DNA of 64,000 bases from Ascaphus truei (GCA_036426205.1 CM071579.1:22410603-22474602); one strand, 5' to 3'. Counted from the stretch's first letter, positions 1-11,841 are shown. Notes: generated from the letters alone by a model not told the origin. A program made the numbers and translations.

Positions 1-1222
1 GAACCATTACCCCCAAAAAGTCCATCTGGTGTAACCTTCGGAGAGCGGAGGAATGCTGTCTTTCAGGGGATAAGATGCTAACAGACAGATGAAGTGAATT
101 TAAGTAATCAGAATCAAGCCCTCTGCCAAACAGAATAGCATCACTCACAATCTCTGTTTGTCAGATACTTGATGAGTTTTTGCAGTGCAGCATTTGAGTT
201 TGACATTGCATGATATTCAGCCTCTGCATGGTAATATTGCTTTGCTATGTGAATCTCATTTTCCTGCCATGGTTTCACTGATGATTTTGTGACAGGAACC
301 CATAGCATATATCTATTCAAATTAGCAGTGCAAGCACCATGTCTGTATAAGTAAACACACTGAGGCCCTTACAAAAACAAGCCAAGTTCTTTTTGACTTT
401 CTTGTGTACTGTAGCATCTCAGTAAAGAAATAGATTGTCTTCTTAGGGGGCTATTTATTATCTCTCATTGTGCTATTTTTCCCATATGGCTATTGGACAC
501 ATTTGTTTTATTGGTGGATGTTTAAAGTCTAGCAAATGCCCTAACTCATCACAGTCTAGAGAGAAATCCACTGAATTGTTAAACTTAATTGCAGTTAAAT
601 TAGTTGATTATCATAAATGAGCTGTACTGTACACGCGTTTAGTGTATATCAGAGTGAAGCGGAGGTGGAAGGTTTAGCAGTGAGTAAGTCGCAGATGTGA
701 GAAGAAGTGAGAGCGAGCACCATATGTTGCCATAATGACTCATAAATCTCATGTCCTGATTTAACTTACTACAATTTTCATCCAGAACATTTAAATACGT
801 AGGATCCCGTCTTGCCTTCTTATGTGTGTTTGAAGGTCACACAGGTAAGTCATCCGGTGACAGTGAGAGTAAATCGGGTGATAATATCAATAGTGAACTG
901 GACTGATAAACTTCAAGCACAAATACCACTTTCAATTAAAATGTGATTACAAACAAGAGTGAAATTATGAAGAGTACAGTGAAATCAATCAGAAGCAATA
1001 ATAAACAGTATGACCACAAGGAATAGTGCTGCTCCAATGGAAAATACTTTCCCGAGTTGTCTTGAGTATATACACGAGTGCAGGGTATGAAGTGCAAATA
1101 CTCCCTAGTACATATGAAAAAGCAAAGGGAATATAGTGCAACACTGCAAACAGATGAAACCAGCAAAGAAAAGCAGGATAAGTCTATAGCTCCCACTCAC
1201 ATGGTACAAAATATGGGCAGGC
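1..1222. other. unassigned DNA left of the Penelope insertion
   Basis: No open frame above about 90 codons, no recognisable domain, no tandem array and no RNA gene seen. The short frames at 936-1196 (-) and 1078-1281 (+) overlap each other and look like chance; the second runs into the Penelope element. Confidence 0.5.
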
Positions 1223-1235
1223 AAATTGGGGTAAA
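1223..1235 (+). repeat. target-site duplication of Penelope insertion, left copy
   Basis: AAATTGGGGTAAA, identical to 5517-5529. The two copies bracket the whole inverted Penelope-like structure, so both arms arrived in one insertion event. The last base also reads as the outermost base of the left arm. Confidence 0.8.
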
Positions 1236-1804
1236 CAAAAAACAAAAGAACAAGGCGCACAACGCACATAGTGATGTATAGTATTAAAAAGTGACTTTAT
1301 GATTAAAAGTAATTAGTTCTGCGTACATCAAGATAAAATACGCAAGCAGTTGGTTAATAGGTTTACCACACCAGGAGATGACCGAAGGCGACACCCTTTA
1401 GTGAATCTCAGCAGGGGATGGATCAGCAACCGTCTCGTCTGCTCTTCACTCCACACCTGTGGAATCCAGTACTCTCCGTCTTGGGGTGGTAGATGGGTAA
1501 GTCCCGAGTTGAAAGTCCCAGAGCACGAGGCTCAAAACGGGTTGAAAAACAGCCAGAATCAGTGTCCATAGGATTTGCACGCCACTTGCCGCTACTCCTC
1601 GTTGGGCGCTCGGCGATGACGTCACGAGTCACTCCTTGACTTCCGGAAGACGTCTCCTGGAACGCACAGCGTGCGTGTCGTGCTGGATGTTCCCAGCAGC
1701 GTGGAGTAGAGAGCGCGCATACGTCACTATGGAATCAGCTTAAACTTACTGACAGTGTTCAGAAACACATAGAGATGTGGGAGAACGAGCAGAGACACCT
1801 TTCT

Positions 1805-1845
1805 TTCCAACGCGTTTCGTAACACTAGGTTACTTCTTCAGGGAA
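1805..1845 (-). ncRNA. hammerhead-ribozyme-like motif, left PLE arm
   Basis: This mirrors the copy at 4745-4785 in the other arm, in the sense orientation of its element and downstream of the endonuclease frame. The parts are described at the right-arm copy. Confidence 0.45.
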
Positions 1846-2194
1846 TGTATGCAAATAGATGGGGGTTGTACATATATATATACCCATCTTCCTCCAATCA
1901 AAAGTGCGGTGTCTAATTGCTGCATCGTCAATTACAAGTGTAGCATATTGCTCATGATTACAATACATAATACTGTGTCTCACAGAACTTGTTAAAACAA
2001 AAAGCAATCAGTTATATAAAAAAACATTAAAACATTACATATCAAAAATTAGTTAATACTTAAAACTCGGCGCATGAAGAATGGAACTTCTGAAAAAGAG
2101 AAGCCAAAGTTAGAGGCAAAGCAATAAGGATACACAGATATAGGGATGAGTGTCAACATTGGTGTCAACAAACGCATAGAAAGGAGGCTTAGAT

Positions 2195-3527
2195 CTAATA
2201 TAATGACCAAATATCAATGTCCTCATTTAACCCCTTAGGGCTCAATGAGTTCATTTGATAGATCCAAAATGTTTCTTGCTGTGAAAGACTTTTAATCCTA
2301 TCACCTCCCCTTCTTTCTTTAGGGACCACTTTTATACCTTTAAATTGTAAATTGGAAGGGTCTTTATTATCATATAGTGCAAAGTGACGGGAGAGACTAT
2401 GTTTCTCATAACCTATTTTAATATTTCTAATATGCTCCTGTATCCTAGTTTTCAGGCATCTTTTAGTGCGGCCTATATATTGCAGGCCGCACTCACAGTT
2501 TATCACATACACCACATATGTGGAATTGCAATTAATAAAAGAATCAATCACAAAACTCTCACCGGTGGTAAATGATTTGAATGTTTTTCTCTCTGGGTGA
2601 ATAAATTTACATGTAGAACACTTCCCACACTGATAGTTCCCTGTTGGTTTATCTCCAAGCCAAGTTGATGGCTTAGCGTGGGTAAGACCCACGTCACTGG
2701 GGGCTAATGTGTTTTTAAGATTTTTGGCCCTTCTATATATAAACTTAGGAACATCTGCAATATGATCGCTCAGTATTGGATCAGTGCATTAAATTGCCCA
2801 GTGCCGTTGTACAATCCTTTCAATTTTCTTATTCATTGAATTGTAAGTAGTAATAAAAGGCACTTCAATAAAATTACTCTGGTCATTAGTTTTTTCTTTA
2901 ATTCTTGGGATTAACATTGATTGCCTATCCATGTGTCGGACTATGTTAAGATCTCTAGTCAGATTTGCACTTGAATAACCTCTTTCTAGGAACTTGTCAA
3001 AGAGTAATTTGGACTGTGTCTCAAAATCTTGATCCCCACTACAGTTTCGTTTAATACGAATAAATTGGCCCTTGGGAATGTTCGCAATCCACGATTTTTT
3101 GTGGTTGCTGCTTGCCATTAATAAATTATTGGCATCAATTTCTTTAAAAAAGACCTTGGTGGAAACATTCCCATTGTCCAATGCAGTCAATTGTAAGTCC
3201 AAAAAATTGATACTGAGTGGGTTAGACACAAGTGTGAAAATCAAGTTCCTATCATTGGTATTCAAATATGAAAGGAAGGAACAGATGGATGAATCATCCC
3301 CCTCCCATACACATAGGATATCGTCGATATAGCGAAGCCAGATGATTACTTGTTTACTAAAGGGGTTGTTGTTCCAGATGTTCTGTTCCTCCCACTGACC
3401 CATGTACAGGTTTGCGAAGCTGGGTGCAAATCTTGTGCCCATTGCAGTTCCGCAAACCTGTAGAAAGAACTCTGATAAAAACAAAAAATAATTATGGGTC
3501 AGTATGAACTCAATTGATTTCAAAATG
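2195..3527 (-). pseudogene. PLE RT-endonuclease, left copy, 5'-truncated with one stop
   Basis: The reverse transcriptase segment (2789-3523) has the Penelope core motif YIDD at residues 65-68 of the open frame, preceded by GTRFAPSFANLYMG. It ends in RxRHW-like residues at an in-frame TAA (2789-2791). The frame resumes unbroken into the endonuclease (2195-2692). That part has a CxxCxxC knuckle (C22, C25, C28 of the 165-residue stretch), a GIY-YIG core (VVYVINC...GLQYIG, residues 60-74) and the RxxEH motif (R83, E86, H87). The domain order RT then GIY-YIG is diagnostic of Penelope-like elements, whose product copies element RNA at nicked targets. The N-terminal part of RT is missing because the copy begins at the inverted junction. 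The terminal tract lies downstream toward 1235. Confidence 0.85.
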
Positions 3528-4395
3528 TATTCGTATTAAACGAAACTGTAGTGGGGATCAAGATTTTGAGACACAGTCCAAATTACTCTTTGACAAGTTC
3601 CTAGAAAGAGGTTATTCAAGTGCAAATCTGACTAGAGATCTTAACATAGTCCGACACATGGATAGGCAATCAATGTTAATCCCAAGAATTAAAGAAAAAA
3701 CTAATGACCAGAGTAATTTTATTGAAGTGCCTTTTATTACTACTTACAATTCAATGAATAAGAAAATTGAAAGGATTGTACAACGGCACTGGGCAATTTA
3801 ATGCACTGATCCAATACTGAGCGATCATATTGCAGATGTTCCTAAGTTTATATATAGAAGGGCCAAAAATCTTAAAAACACATTAGCCCCCAGTGACGTG
3901 GGTCTTACCCACGCTAAGCCATCAACTTGGCTTGGAGATAAACCAACAGGGAACTATCAGTGTGGGAAGTGTTCTACATGTAAATTTATTCACCCAGAGA
4001 GAAAAACATTCAAATCATTTACCACCGGTGAGAGTTTTGTGATTGATTCTTTTATTAATTGCAATTCCACATATGTGGTGTATGTGATAAACTGTGAGTG
4101 CGGCCTGCAATATATAGGCCGCACTAAAAGATGCCTGAAAACTAGGATACAGGAGCATATTAGAAATATTAAAATAGGTTATGAGAAACATAGTCTCTCC
4201 CGTCACTTTGCACTATATGATAATAAAGACCCTTCCAATTTACAATTTAAAGGTATAAAAGTGGTCCCTAAAGAAAGAAGGGGAGGTGATAGGATTAAAA
4301 GTCTTTCACAGCAAGAAACATTTTGGATCTATCAAATGAACTCATTGAGCCCTAAGGGGTTAAATGAGGACATTGATATTTGGTCATTATATTAG
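3528..4395 (+). pseudogene. PLE RT end plus GIY-YIG endonuclease, right copy
   Basis: This is the inverted twin of the left copy. It starts at 3528 in the C-terminal part of RT, so the YIDD catalytic block is absent. It has the same in-frame TAA (3799-3801) and then the same 165-residue endonuclease (3898-4395), identical in translation to the left copy. The Met at the start of the 3514-3801 open frame is spurious, because its first residues come from spacer sequence. Without the catalytic RT motifs this copy cannot act by itself, though its endonuclease frame is undamaged. Confidence 0.85.
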
Positions 4396-4744
4396 ATCTA
4401 AGCCTCCTTTCTATGCGTTTGTTGACACCAATGTTGACACTCATCCCTATATCTGTGTATCCTTATTGCTTTGCCTCTAACTTTGGCTTCTCTTTTTCAG
4501 AAGTTCCATTCTTCATGCGCCGAGTTTTAAGTATTAACTAATTTTTGATATGTAATGTTTTAATGTTTTTTTATATAACTGATTGCTTTTTGTTTTAACA
4601 AGTTCTGTGAGACACAGTATTATGTATTGTAATCATGAGCAATATGCTACACTTGTAATTGACGATGCAGCAATTAGACACCGCACTTTTGATTGGAGGA
4701 AGATGGGTATATATATATGTACAACCCCCATCTATTTGCATACA

Positions 4745-4785
4745 TTCCCTGAAGAAGTAACCTAGTGTTACGAAACGCGTTGGAA
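4745..4785 (+). ncRNA. hammerhead-ribozyme-like motif, right PLE arm
   Basis: Seen in order: TTCC (4745-4748); the box CTGAAGA (4749-4755); an extra A; GTAAC/GTTAC, a 5-bp helix II with a short loop; GAAA (4772-4775); a tiny helix III (AC...GT); a T at the cleavage position (4781); and GGAA, which closes helix I with TTCC. This is the order and pairing of a type I hammerhead with a minimal helix III, a form reported in Penelope-like terminal repeats. The inserted A between the CTGANGA box and helix II departs from the canonical core, so activity is uncertain. Confidence 0.5.
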
Positions 4786-5516
4786 AGAAAGGTGTCTCTG
4801 CTCGTTCTCCCACATCTCTATGTGTTTCTGAACACTGTCAGTAAGTTTAAGCTGATTCCATAGTGACGTATGCGCGCTCTCTACTCCACGCTGCTGGGAA
4901 CATCCAGCACGACACGCACGCTGTGCGTTCCAGGAGACGTCTTCCGGAAGTCAAGGAGTGACTCGTGACGTCATCGCCGAGCGCCCAACGAGGAGTAGCG
5001 GCAAGTGGCGTGCAAATCCTATGGACACTGATTCTGGCTGTTTTTCAACCCGTTTTGAGCCTCGTGCTCTGGGACTTTCAACTCGGGACTTACCCATCTA
5101 CCACCCCAAGACGGAGAGTACTGGATTCCACAGGTGTGGAGTGAAGAGCAGACGAGACGGTTGCTGATCCATCCCCTGCTGAGATTCACTAAAGGGTGTC
5201 GCCTTCGGTCATCTCCTGGTGTGGTAAACCTATTAACCAACTGCTTGTGTATTTTATCTTGATGTACGCAGAACTAATTACTTTTAATCATAAAGTCACT
5301 TTTTAATACTATGCATCACTATGTGCGTTGTGCGCCTTGTTCTTTTGTTTTTTGTGTAGCTCCTGGGGTGTCGAGCCACCCCCAAGAAAGGCTGCAGACC
5401 CACGTTTAGTGTCATATTCACCTATAAGGTCAACAATATTGTTTCTTATTCACGGTGCACTAATCACTATTTGTTGTCTACTAGGTATTAGCTGCGCACC
5501 ATCACCTATTTTTTCA

Positions 5517-5529
5517 AAATTGGGGTAAA
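5517..5529 (+). repeat. target-site duplication of Penelope insertion, right copy
   Basis: AAATTGGGGTAAA, exact match to 1223-1235. Confidence 0.8.
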
Positions 5530-5568
5530 GCCTCCTCGATAAGACCATAGAGTATTAGCATATGATCC

Positions 5569-6265
5569 CAGAAACAGACAACAAGTCCTCCACTCAAATA
5601 GATGAGAGCAGACCATAGTACAGAGTACATATACAGATATGTATTTACTTGAAAAATGCACAATTAGTGACAGTGATGCACTCACAAGCGTTGATACAGA
5701 ACAAGAGATGTGACCACTCGGGTTCCAGGAACAATGCTGGAGACATGTCCCTCTCCTTCTTCCAAACGAAATAGCACTGTTACTTCCAGACATGGTGCCT
5801 GCCTGCAGAGACTAAGGCCTCGTTTATAGTGGAGGCAAGCGTGCGCACGACGACAAAACAAATTAATGTTGTCCAATGAGCATGCACATAGTGTGTGCGA
5901 CCACGCACGCTACTAACACATCCAAGCGCACAATTTTTTAAAAGACATTTGAAATTGTTCTTGCCTCGTCACGTGAGCGGTTCAGCCAATGAGGGTGAAC
6001 CGCTCACGTAACGTCACGGCCACACCTCCACCACATCTCTACCACGCCCCCCTGTTGCCACCCGAGGTCTCCAGCCTGTAGTACAGGTTTTGCGCCCACG
6101 CAACGCATGAGTGACATCACGCGGTCGCGAGCGTCCACTGCTGCCGCAAATATAAACGAGGCCTAAGAAGTGAGGGTGAAAAATGTCTCTCTCTGACACC
6201 GTTCCAAGTCTCAAAGCATTCCGGTGCCCAACGCATTTCATTTGTACTAGAACTTCCTCAGGAGG
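5569..6265 (-). mobile_element. short non-autonomous element starting at hammerhead-like motif
   Basis: Read on the minus strand, the element begins next to a CTGAGGAAG...GAAATGCGTTGG motif (6224-6262) and runs down to 5569. It is flanked by the 8-bp repeat TATGATCC (5561-5568 and 6266-6273). About half its length is a nested TIR MITE (about 5815-6166). No protein frame is present. The 5' end is placed by analogy with the better bounded element at 42788-43487. An 8-bp duplication alone is modest support. Confidence 0.45.
5815..6166. mobile_element. TIR MITE, AGGCCTCGTTTATA termini
   Basis: Inverted termini AGGCCTCGTTTATA at 5815-5829 and its complement ending near 6164. The interior is GC/CpG-rich and non-coding, with a small palindrome around a CCAAT box (GCGGTTCAGCCAATGAG...). 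The same interior block recurs at about 33110-33160. Superfamily not determined; no clean target duplication seen. Confidence 0.6.
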
Positions 6266-6273
6266 TATGATCC

Positions 6274-6547
6274 TTTCATGAAAAGTCCTTCTCAAATAGT
6301 CCTACAGTATATTGTGGGATAGCACGATGTGAATTGGGAAGCAAACTACATATACATTGCCTTCATATTATGGCATATACTGTACACTACAAGAAAAAAA
6401 GTTATTCTGCAAGGTTTATAAGAGGTCTTATTAATCCAAAACAGATGATTGTTTTAGGATCTCACAATGAATTCTGTCGACTGCCAGAGATGCTAGCAAA
6501 ACATAAAGGGCCATGGGCTCTATGTATCAAGAAGTATATGTAGAAGT
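6274..6547. other. unassigned DNA
   Basis: Nothing recognisable; the 69-codon frame at 6334-6543 has no domain. Confidence 0.4.
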
Positions 6548-6775
6548 ATAAGTAAAGACACTGACTCTGTCACTGAGTTTGAGGCAGAGGAACCTGGTTC
6601 AATTCCCGATGTCGGCTCTTTGTGACTTTGGGCAATTCATTTTATCTCCCTGTGCCTCAGGCACCATAAACATAGATTGTAAGCTCCACGGGGCAAAGAC
6701 CGTGTCTGTAAAAATGTCTCTGTAAAGCGTTACGTAAAACTAGCAGCGCTATACAAGAACAAACAATTATTATAA
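6548..6775 (+). mobile_element. tRNA-derived SINE with L2/MIR-like tail, copy A
   Basis: The RNA polymerase III B box GGTTCAATTCC lies at 6596-6606. The A-box side is decayed. The 3' part (ATAGATTGTAAGCTCCACGG, about 6671-6690) is the L2/MIR-type tail. The copy aligns along its length with the inverted copy at 17212-17465. Confidence 0.7.
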
Positions 6776-6895
6776 TGTTGGCAGATGCTATTGCATCAAA
6801 AAGATATAATATGTTTCTGTCTGAAACACAACATATTTATAAAGTGTATTTCTACCATGTCAGAATTTAACACATGCTGTTCTTGAATTCTGCAC

Positions 6896-9800
6896 TATAA
6901 AAAAACAGATAATGAACTAAATGGAATAGATGAGGATACAAGGTGGTATGGAGGTAGAATGGGGGCAAGTGCAAGTTTGACAAGCAGTGAGACACCCATA
7001 GTAAATACAGATAATACTAGAAAACTTCTAAAGACTAAACCAAGTGGGCGCAGAAAGGAAGGAGCAGATAAGATAATAGTACAGGCTGAAAAAAAACTTA
7101 AATGCATGCTTGCTAATGCAAGATGCCTGACAGATAAAATGGGGGAGCTTGAATTAATAGCTGCAAGGGAGCAGTATGATATCATAGGCATTACTGAAAC
7201 ATGGTGGGATGAAACTCATGACTGGACAGTTAATTTAGAGGGTTATTCTCTTTTTCGGAAGGATCGAACAAATAGAAGGGGAGGTGGAGTATGTTTGTAT
7301 GTTAAACCGGATCTAAAATCTATTATAAGGGATGATGTCTATGAAGGGAATGATGAAAATGTAGAGACCTTGTGGATAGAAATTAGCAGTGGAGATAAAA
7401 GTATAAAGAAAATGTTTGTGAGAATATGCTATAAACCACCAAATATCTGTGAGATTGAGGAAGCTAAAATACTTTTGCAAATGGAGAAGGCATCAAAACT
7501 GGGTCATGTTTGCATAATGAGGGATTTTAATTATCCAGACATAGACTGGGGCAATGAGAATAGCGTTACAACAAAAGGAAACAGGTTTTTAGGGGTGCTT
7601 AAAAACAATTATATGACCCAAATTATTGAGGAACCAACCAAGAGAGGGGCAGTTCTGGATTTGGTCATATCAAACAATGTAGAAGTAATAACAAATATTC
7701 AAGTCCTGGAACATTTGGGTAACAGGGATCATAACATGGTCTCATTTGAAATAAATTATCAAAAAACAGATTACTTGGGTTCAACAAAGACTTTAAACTT
7801 TAGAAAGGCAGATTTTAATAAACTGAGGTCTAATCTAGTAGTAATACAATGGGATGAGGATTTTGCAGGGAAAAATGTAGAAGATAAATGGGCAGTCTTT
7901 AAAACATTGTTAGAAAAGCACACTTATCAGTGTATACCCTTGGGTAATAAGTATAAAAGAAATAAGTCAAAACCAATGTGGCTAAATAAAGAGGTAGGGG
8001 AGGAAATGGACAAGAAGAGGAAGGCGTTTAGATTCTTTAAGTCAGAAGGGACAGAGACATCGTATCAGAATTATAAGGAATGTAACAAAAATTGCAAAAG
8101 GGCAATCAAATTAGCAAAAATGGATAATGAAAAAAGGATTGCAATAGAAAATAAGGTCAACCCTAAAAAGTTCTTTAATTACCTTAATAACAAAAAAATG
8201 AGAAAAGAAAATATATGACCCTTTCAGTGTGAGATGGGGAGGCAGATTATTGGAGATAAGGAAAAAGCTGAGGTATTAAACAAATTCTTTGCCTCTGTGT
8301 TTACCAGGGAAGAATCAAGTTCAATAGTAGTGCCGCAGGAGGAAGCCACAACCTCCATATTAATGAACAATTGGTTAACTGAGGAAGAAGTTCATAAGCG
8401 ACTTGAAAAAATTAAAGTAAATAAGGCACCTGGCCCCGATGGCATACATCCAAGTGTTCTCAAGGAGTTAAGCTCAGTAATAGCAAAACCATTATATTTA
8501 ATATTCAAGGACTCCATTTCCACAGGCTCAGTACCACAAGATTGGCGTAGGTGCCTATATTTAAAAAGGGAGCTAGATCACAACCGGGAAATTACAGACC
8601 TGTAAGCCTGACTTCAATAGTAGGGAAACTACTTGAAGGTTTAATACGAGATAATATTCGGGAATACCTAATGGAAAACAAAATTATTAGTAATAGTCAG
8701 CATGGATTTATGAAGGATAGATCTTGCCAAACTAACCTTATTTGTTTCTTTGAGGAGGTAAGTAGGAATTTAGACAAGGGTAATGCAGTTGATGTGGTCT
8801 ACTTAGATTTTGCAAAGGCTTTTGATACGGTTTCACACAAGAGGTTGGTGTACAAAATAAAGAAAATTTGACTCAGTAATAATATATGCCCCTGGATTGA
8901 AAACTGGTTAAAGGACAGACAACAGAGGGTTGTCATAAATGGAACTTTTTCAGGTTGGGCAAAAGTCGTGAGTGGAGTACCTCAGGGATCGGTACTTGGA
9001 CCCCTGCTTTTTAACTTGTTTATTAATGACCTTGAGGTTGGGATCGAGAGCAAAGTCTCCATCTTTGCTGATGATACTAAATTGTGTAAGGTAATAGAAT
9101 CAGAGCAGGATGTAATTTCTCTTCAGAAGGACTTGGAGAGACTGGAAACGTGGGCAGGTAAATGGCAGATGAGGTTTAATACAGATAAATGTAAGGTTAT
9201 GCATTTGGGATGCAAGAATAAAAAGGCGACTTACAAATTAAATGGAGATATATTGGGGAAATCCTTGATGGAGAAGGATTTAGGAGTGCTTGTAGACAGC
9301 AGGCTTAGCAAAAGCCCAATGTCATGCAGTAGCTGCAAAGGCAAACAAGATCTTTTCTTGCATCAAACGGGCAATGGATGGAAGGGAAGTAAACATAATT
9401 ATGCCCCTTTACAAAGCATTAGTAAGACCACACCTTGAATATGGAGTACAATTTTGGGCACCAATCCTAAGAAAAGACATTATGGAAATAGAGAGAGTGC
9501 AGAGAAGAACCACCAAATTAATAAAGGGGATGGACATTCTAACTTATGAGGAGAGGCTAGCTAAATTAGATTTATTTACATTAGAAAAGAGGCGTTTAAG
9601 AGGGGATATGATAACTATATACAAATATATTCAGGGACAATACAAGGAGTTTTCAATAATAACTATTCATCCCACGGGTAGTACAAAGGACTCGGGGCCA
9701 TCCCTTAAGGTTGGAGGAAAGGAAATTTCACCAGCAACAAAGGAAAGGGTTCTTTACAGTAAGGGCAGTTAAAATGTGGAATTCGTTACCCATGGAGACT

Positions 9801-10124
9801 GTGATGGCAGATACAATAGATTTGTTCAAAAAAAGGTTGGACATCTTTTTAGATGGGAAAGGTATACAGAGATGTACCAAATAAGTATACATGATAGGAT
9901 GTTGATCCAGGGATTAATCCGATTGCCAATTCTTGGAGTCAGGAAGGAATTAATTTTTCCCCTTAATGGGGTTTTTTGTTTGCCTTCCTCTGGATCAATA
10001 AGTAAGTATAGATATAGGATAAAGTATCTGTTGTCTAAATTTAGCATAGGTTGAACTTGATGGACCTACGTTTTTTTTCAACCTCATCTACTATGTAACT
10101 ATGTAACTATGTAACTATGTAACT
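6896..10124 (+). mobile_element. CR1-type LINE, nearly full ORF2, disabled
   Basis: The element contains endonuclease, reverse transcriptase and the CR1 C-terminal region in order. It ends in the CR1-style sequence at about 10040-10080, followed by a 3' tail of tandem CTATGTAA units (about 10086-10124). The 5' boundary is uncertain: the open frame continues upstream of the first Met at 6959 to about 6896. A complete ORF1 is not seen, so the copy is probably 5'-truncated. Confidence 0.85.
6959..10054 (+). pseudogene. CR1 ORF2 endonuclease-reverse transcriptase, broken
   Basis: The APE-type endonuclease occupies the first ~250 residues (6959 on): NARCLTDKMGEL, the catalytic ITETWWD, and a DFNYPDIDW block in which the usual Gly before Asp is Arg. 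A linker follows, interrupted by an in-frame TGA at 8216-8218. RT then includes KAPGPDGIHP (8234 frame), NYRPVSLTS, QHGF and DFAKAFDTV (8551 frame), GVPQGSVLGPLLFNL, and the catalytic FADD at 9064-9075. The C-terminal region follows (9374 frame). Breaks: stops at 8216 and 8869, and frameshifts near 8550, 9320 and 9745. The CR1 product nicks target DNA and primes reverse transcription there; this copy cannot make it. Assignment to CR1 rests on the RRGGGVCLYV and AWAGKWQM-style motifs. Confidence 0.85.
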
Positions 10125-10284
10125 ATATGCCACCTTTAATGTGACGGAGAAAACCATCAGGAAAAGTAACGCCAGTTGCACATTTTGGAACATATAGACC
10201 TGCAAATGTAACTCTAGCTTAACTACTCCCATTTTCTCCATAAATCATTCATCTAGTCGCAGAAACACCAAAAAGTGGCACAAC

Positions 10285-10591
10285 TTAGGCCGCGCTTATA
10301 GTGCCATCGATGGTGACGGCGACATGACGGTTGACGGCGACCGTCACCATAGGCAAAAGTTATATTTCGCTGGGCGGCGGCGTTGCAGGTTTCCGGCCAT
10401 TTGATTAGTTCAAGGGCCGTCACTTGAGGCGACAGCTCTTGAAAAATCAAATTTTGCCGGCTACCAGTTTTCACGACAGCGCCGTCGCTCCATCGCATTG
10501 TCGCCGTCGCACTTACTATAAGCGCGCGTGGCGGCGGCAATGCATTTGTTTTCCACGACGTCGCGTCGCCGGCACTATAAGCGCGTCCTAA
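10285..10591. mobile_element. TIR MITE, GCGCTTATAGTGCC termini
   Basis: Near-perfect inverted termini of about 21 bp containing CGCGCTTATAGTGCC at 10285-10305 and 10571-10591, around a GC/CpG-rich interior full of GGCGACGG-type words. It resembles the element at 5815-6166 in termini and composition. The 121-codon minus frame across it is not a gene. Confidence 0.65.
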
Positions 10592-11646
10592 GATTAATAC
10601 TCTGGCGCTGCCTGGCAAATTTCAGCACGAGTTGCGACAAAATTACAACTTGGTGTCAACATTTTGCCTTTGATACATAGAGCCCCATGTTTATATACCA
10701 AGCTGTGCAAAATATAGGCAAGTCATGCTAAAGTGCGTAAGTGTTTGCTTGACCAGGATGAGAAAGTAAAGGCAATTTGTACAAAGAAATAGAGGGAAGA
10801 AATATGTGAAATTGAACCTTCTATAAATGCCTCAATTGTAACAGAAAAAAAATTAATGACTGTTTTCATACAGTATGTCAAAGTTATCGTCCTTATTTTT
10901 ATTTGTTTTTTTGAACGAGTGATCTTTAAATCCATTAGAAGAGAAAAACTTGCTTACAACATCATCTGAACTTGATAGTACAGAGCCCCGCTGAGTTCCT
11001 TGATGAGGATGACAGGCTAATGGTGTCAGCATTGCAATGAGCCAATGAAAGCCGGCAGACAATGTCACCCACCAGAGATCAGAACGACTCTCCAGTGAGT
11101 TCTGAAGAGAAGTGGAACAGATGTGTGTCCTATTATTTCAATTGCACACAGGGCTGTTACTCTCACCTGGTGTCCATGGCCTGACTTTATGGTTATTCGG
11201 TGTTATCAAAAGTTAGGAGTCAGCGCAGCTTTTTACTATCTCCTGAGACAAGAAGCCTCTTTCTTCAGAGTTTCATTCTTCACACCAACTGAGCTCCTTT
11301 TAAATAAAACTATCTTTCCAGTGAAGTATTTTAATAGCGTAGAAACCACTCACCCTCTCTGCTCTGCACTGATACTACCCCAATGCTATTTATATCTGTG
11401 TAGGTTTTACAGTGTTCTTGTAAGATCTTGATGGCTTATTTCTGTACTGCCAATCCCTCACTTCTATTTTGCCTTTGTATATGTTACTATTTTAAAGGTC
11501 AGAATAAATACAAAGCACTGGTCAACATGAACCATGAAACCTCAATAGAAACTTTACATTTCTTCAGAAACTTCCTAACCCATTTTAATGTTCGGGGACC
11601 CAGCAATGCACTGGTCTAGTAATGGAAGATATTTACACCATATGTA
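10592..11646. other. unassigned DNA
   Basis: No domain-bearing frame, array or RNA gene seen. The frame at 11123-11431 (102 codons) shows no family features. Confidence 0.4.
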
Positions 11647-11841
11647 AAAGGTGGCCAACTCCCGTCCACAAGGGCCACCAACAGGTCACGTTTTAAGGAT
11701 ATCCCTGCTTCAGCACAGGTTGCTCAATCATGGGTTCAGACATTATGACTGAGTAACTGATTACGCACCTGTGCTGAAGCAGGGATAGCCTTAAAACCTG
11801 ACCTGTTGTTGGCCCTTAAGGACTGGAGTTAGCCGCCCCTA
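11647..11841. mobile_element. palindromic MITE (GTGGCCAACTCC family), copy 1
   Basis: About 195 bp that folds on itself: the left arm GGTGGCCAACTCC...GCTTCAGCACAGG is repeated inverted as CCTGTGCTGAAGC...GGACTGGAGTTAG. Two more copies lie at 16148-16340 and 37283-37468. Foldback, non-coding. Confidence 0.75.

Larger units (their letters stand above)
1236..5516. mobile_element. Penelope-like element (PLE), two head-to-head copies
   Basis: The insertion consists of two inverted arms, 1235-3062 and 3528-5355 (coordinates sum to 6590 throughout), separated by a 465-bp spacer. I found only two mismatches between the arms in the parts I compared (for example 1277 versus 5313). Each arm carries the 3' part of a PLE: the end of reverse transcriptase, a GIY-YIG endonuclease and a terminal region. 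The left copy reads on the minus strand and reaches further 5' into RT (through the spacer). The right copy reads plus and has 161 bp more 3' end (5356-5516). A 13-bp duplication flanks the whole. Tail-shortened inverted partner copies are a known habit of Penelope-family insertions. Near-identity of the arms implies a young insertion or gene conversion. Confidence 0.85.

Noticed and set aside
1236..5516. Palindrome as a pure assembly or fold-back read artefact
   Set aside because: Arms differ at single bases, have different outer ends and share one 13-bp target duplication, all of which fit a real insertion; long-read confirmation is still desirable.
6596..6606. Functional tRNA gene
   Set aside because: The B box is present, but the cloverleaf is not; it is part of a SINE with an L2-type tail.
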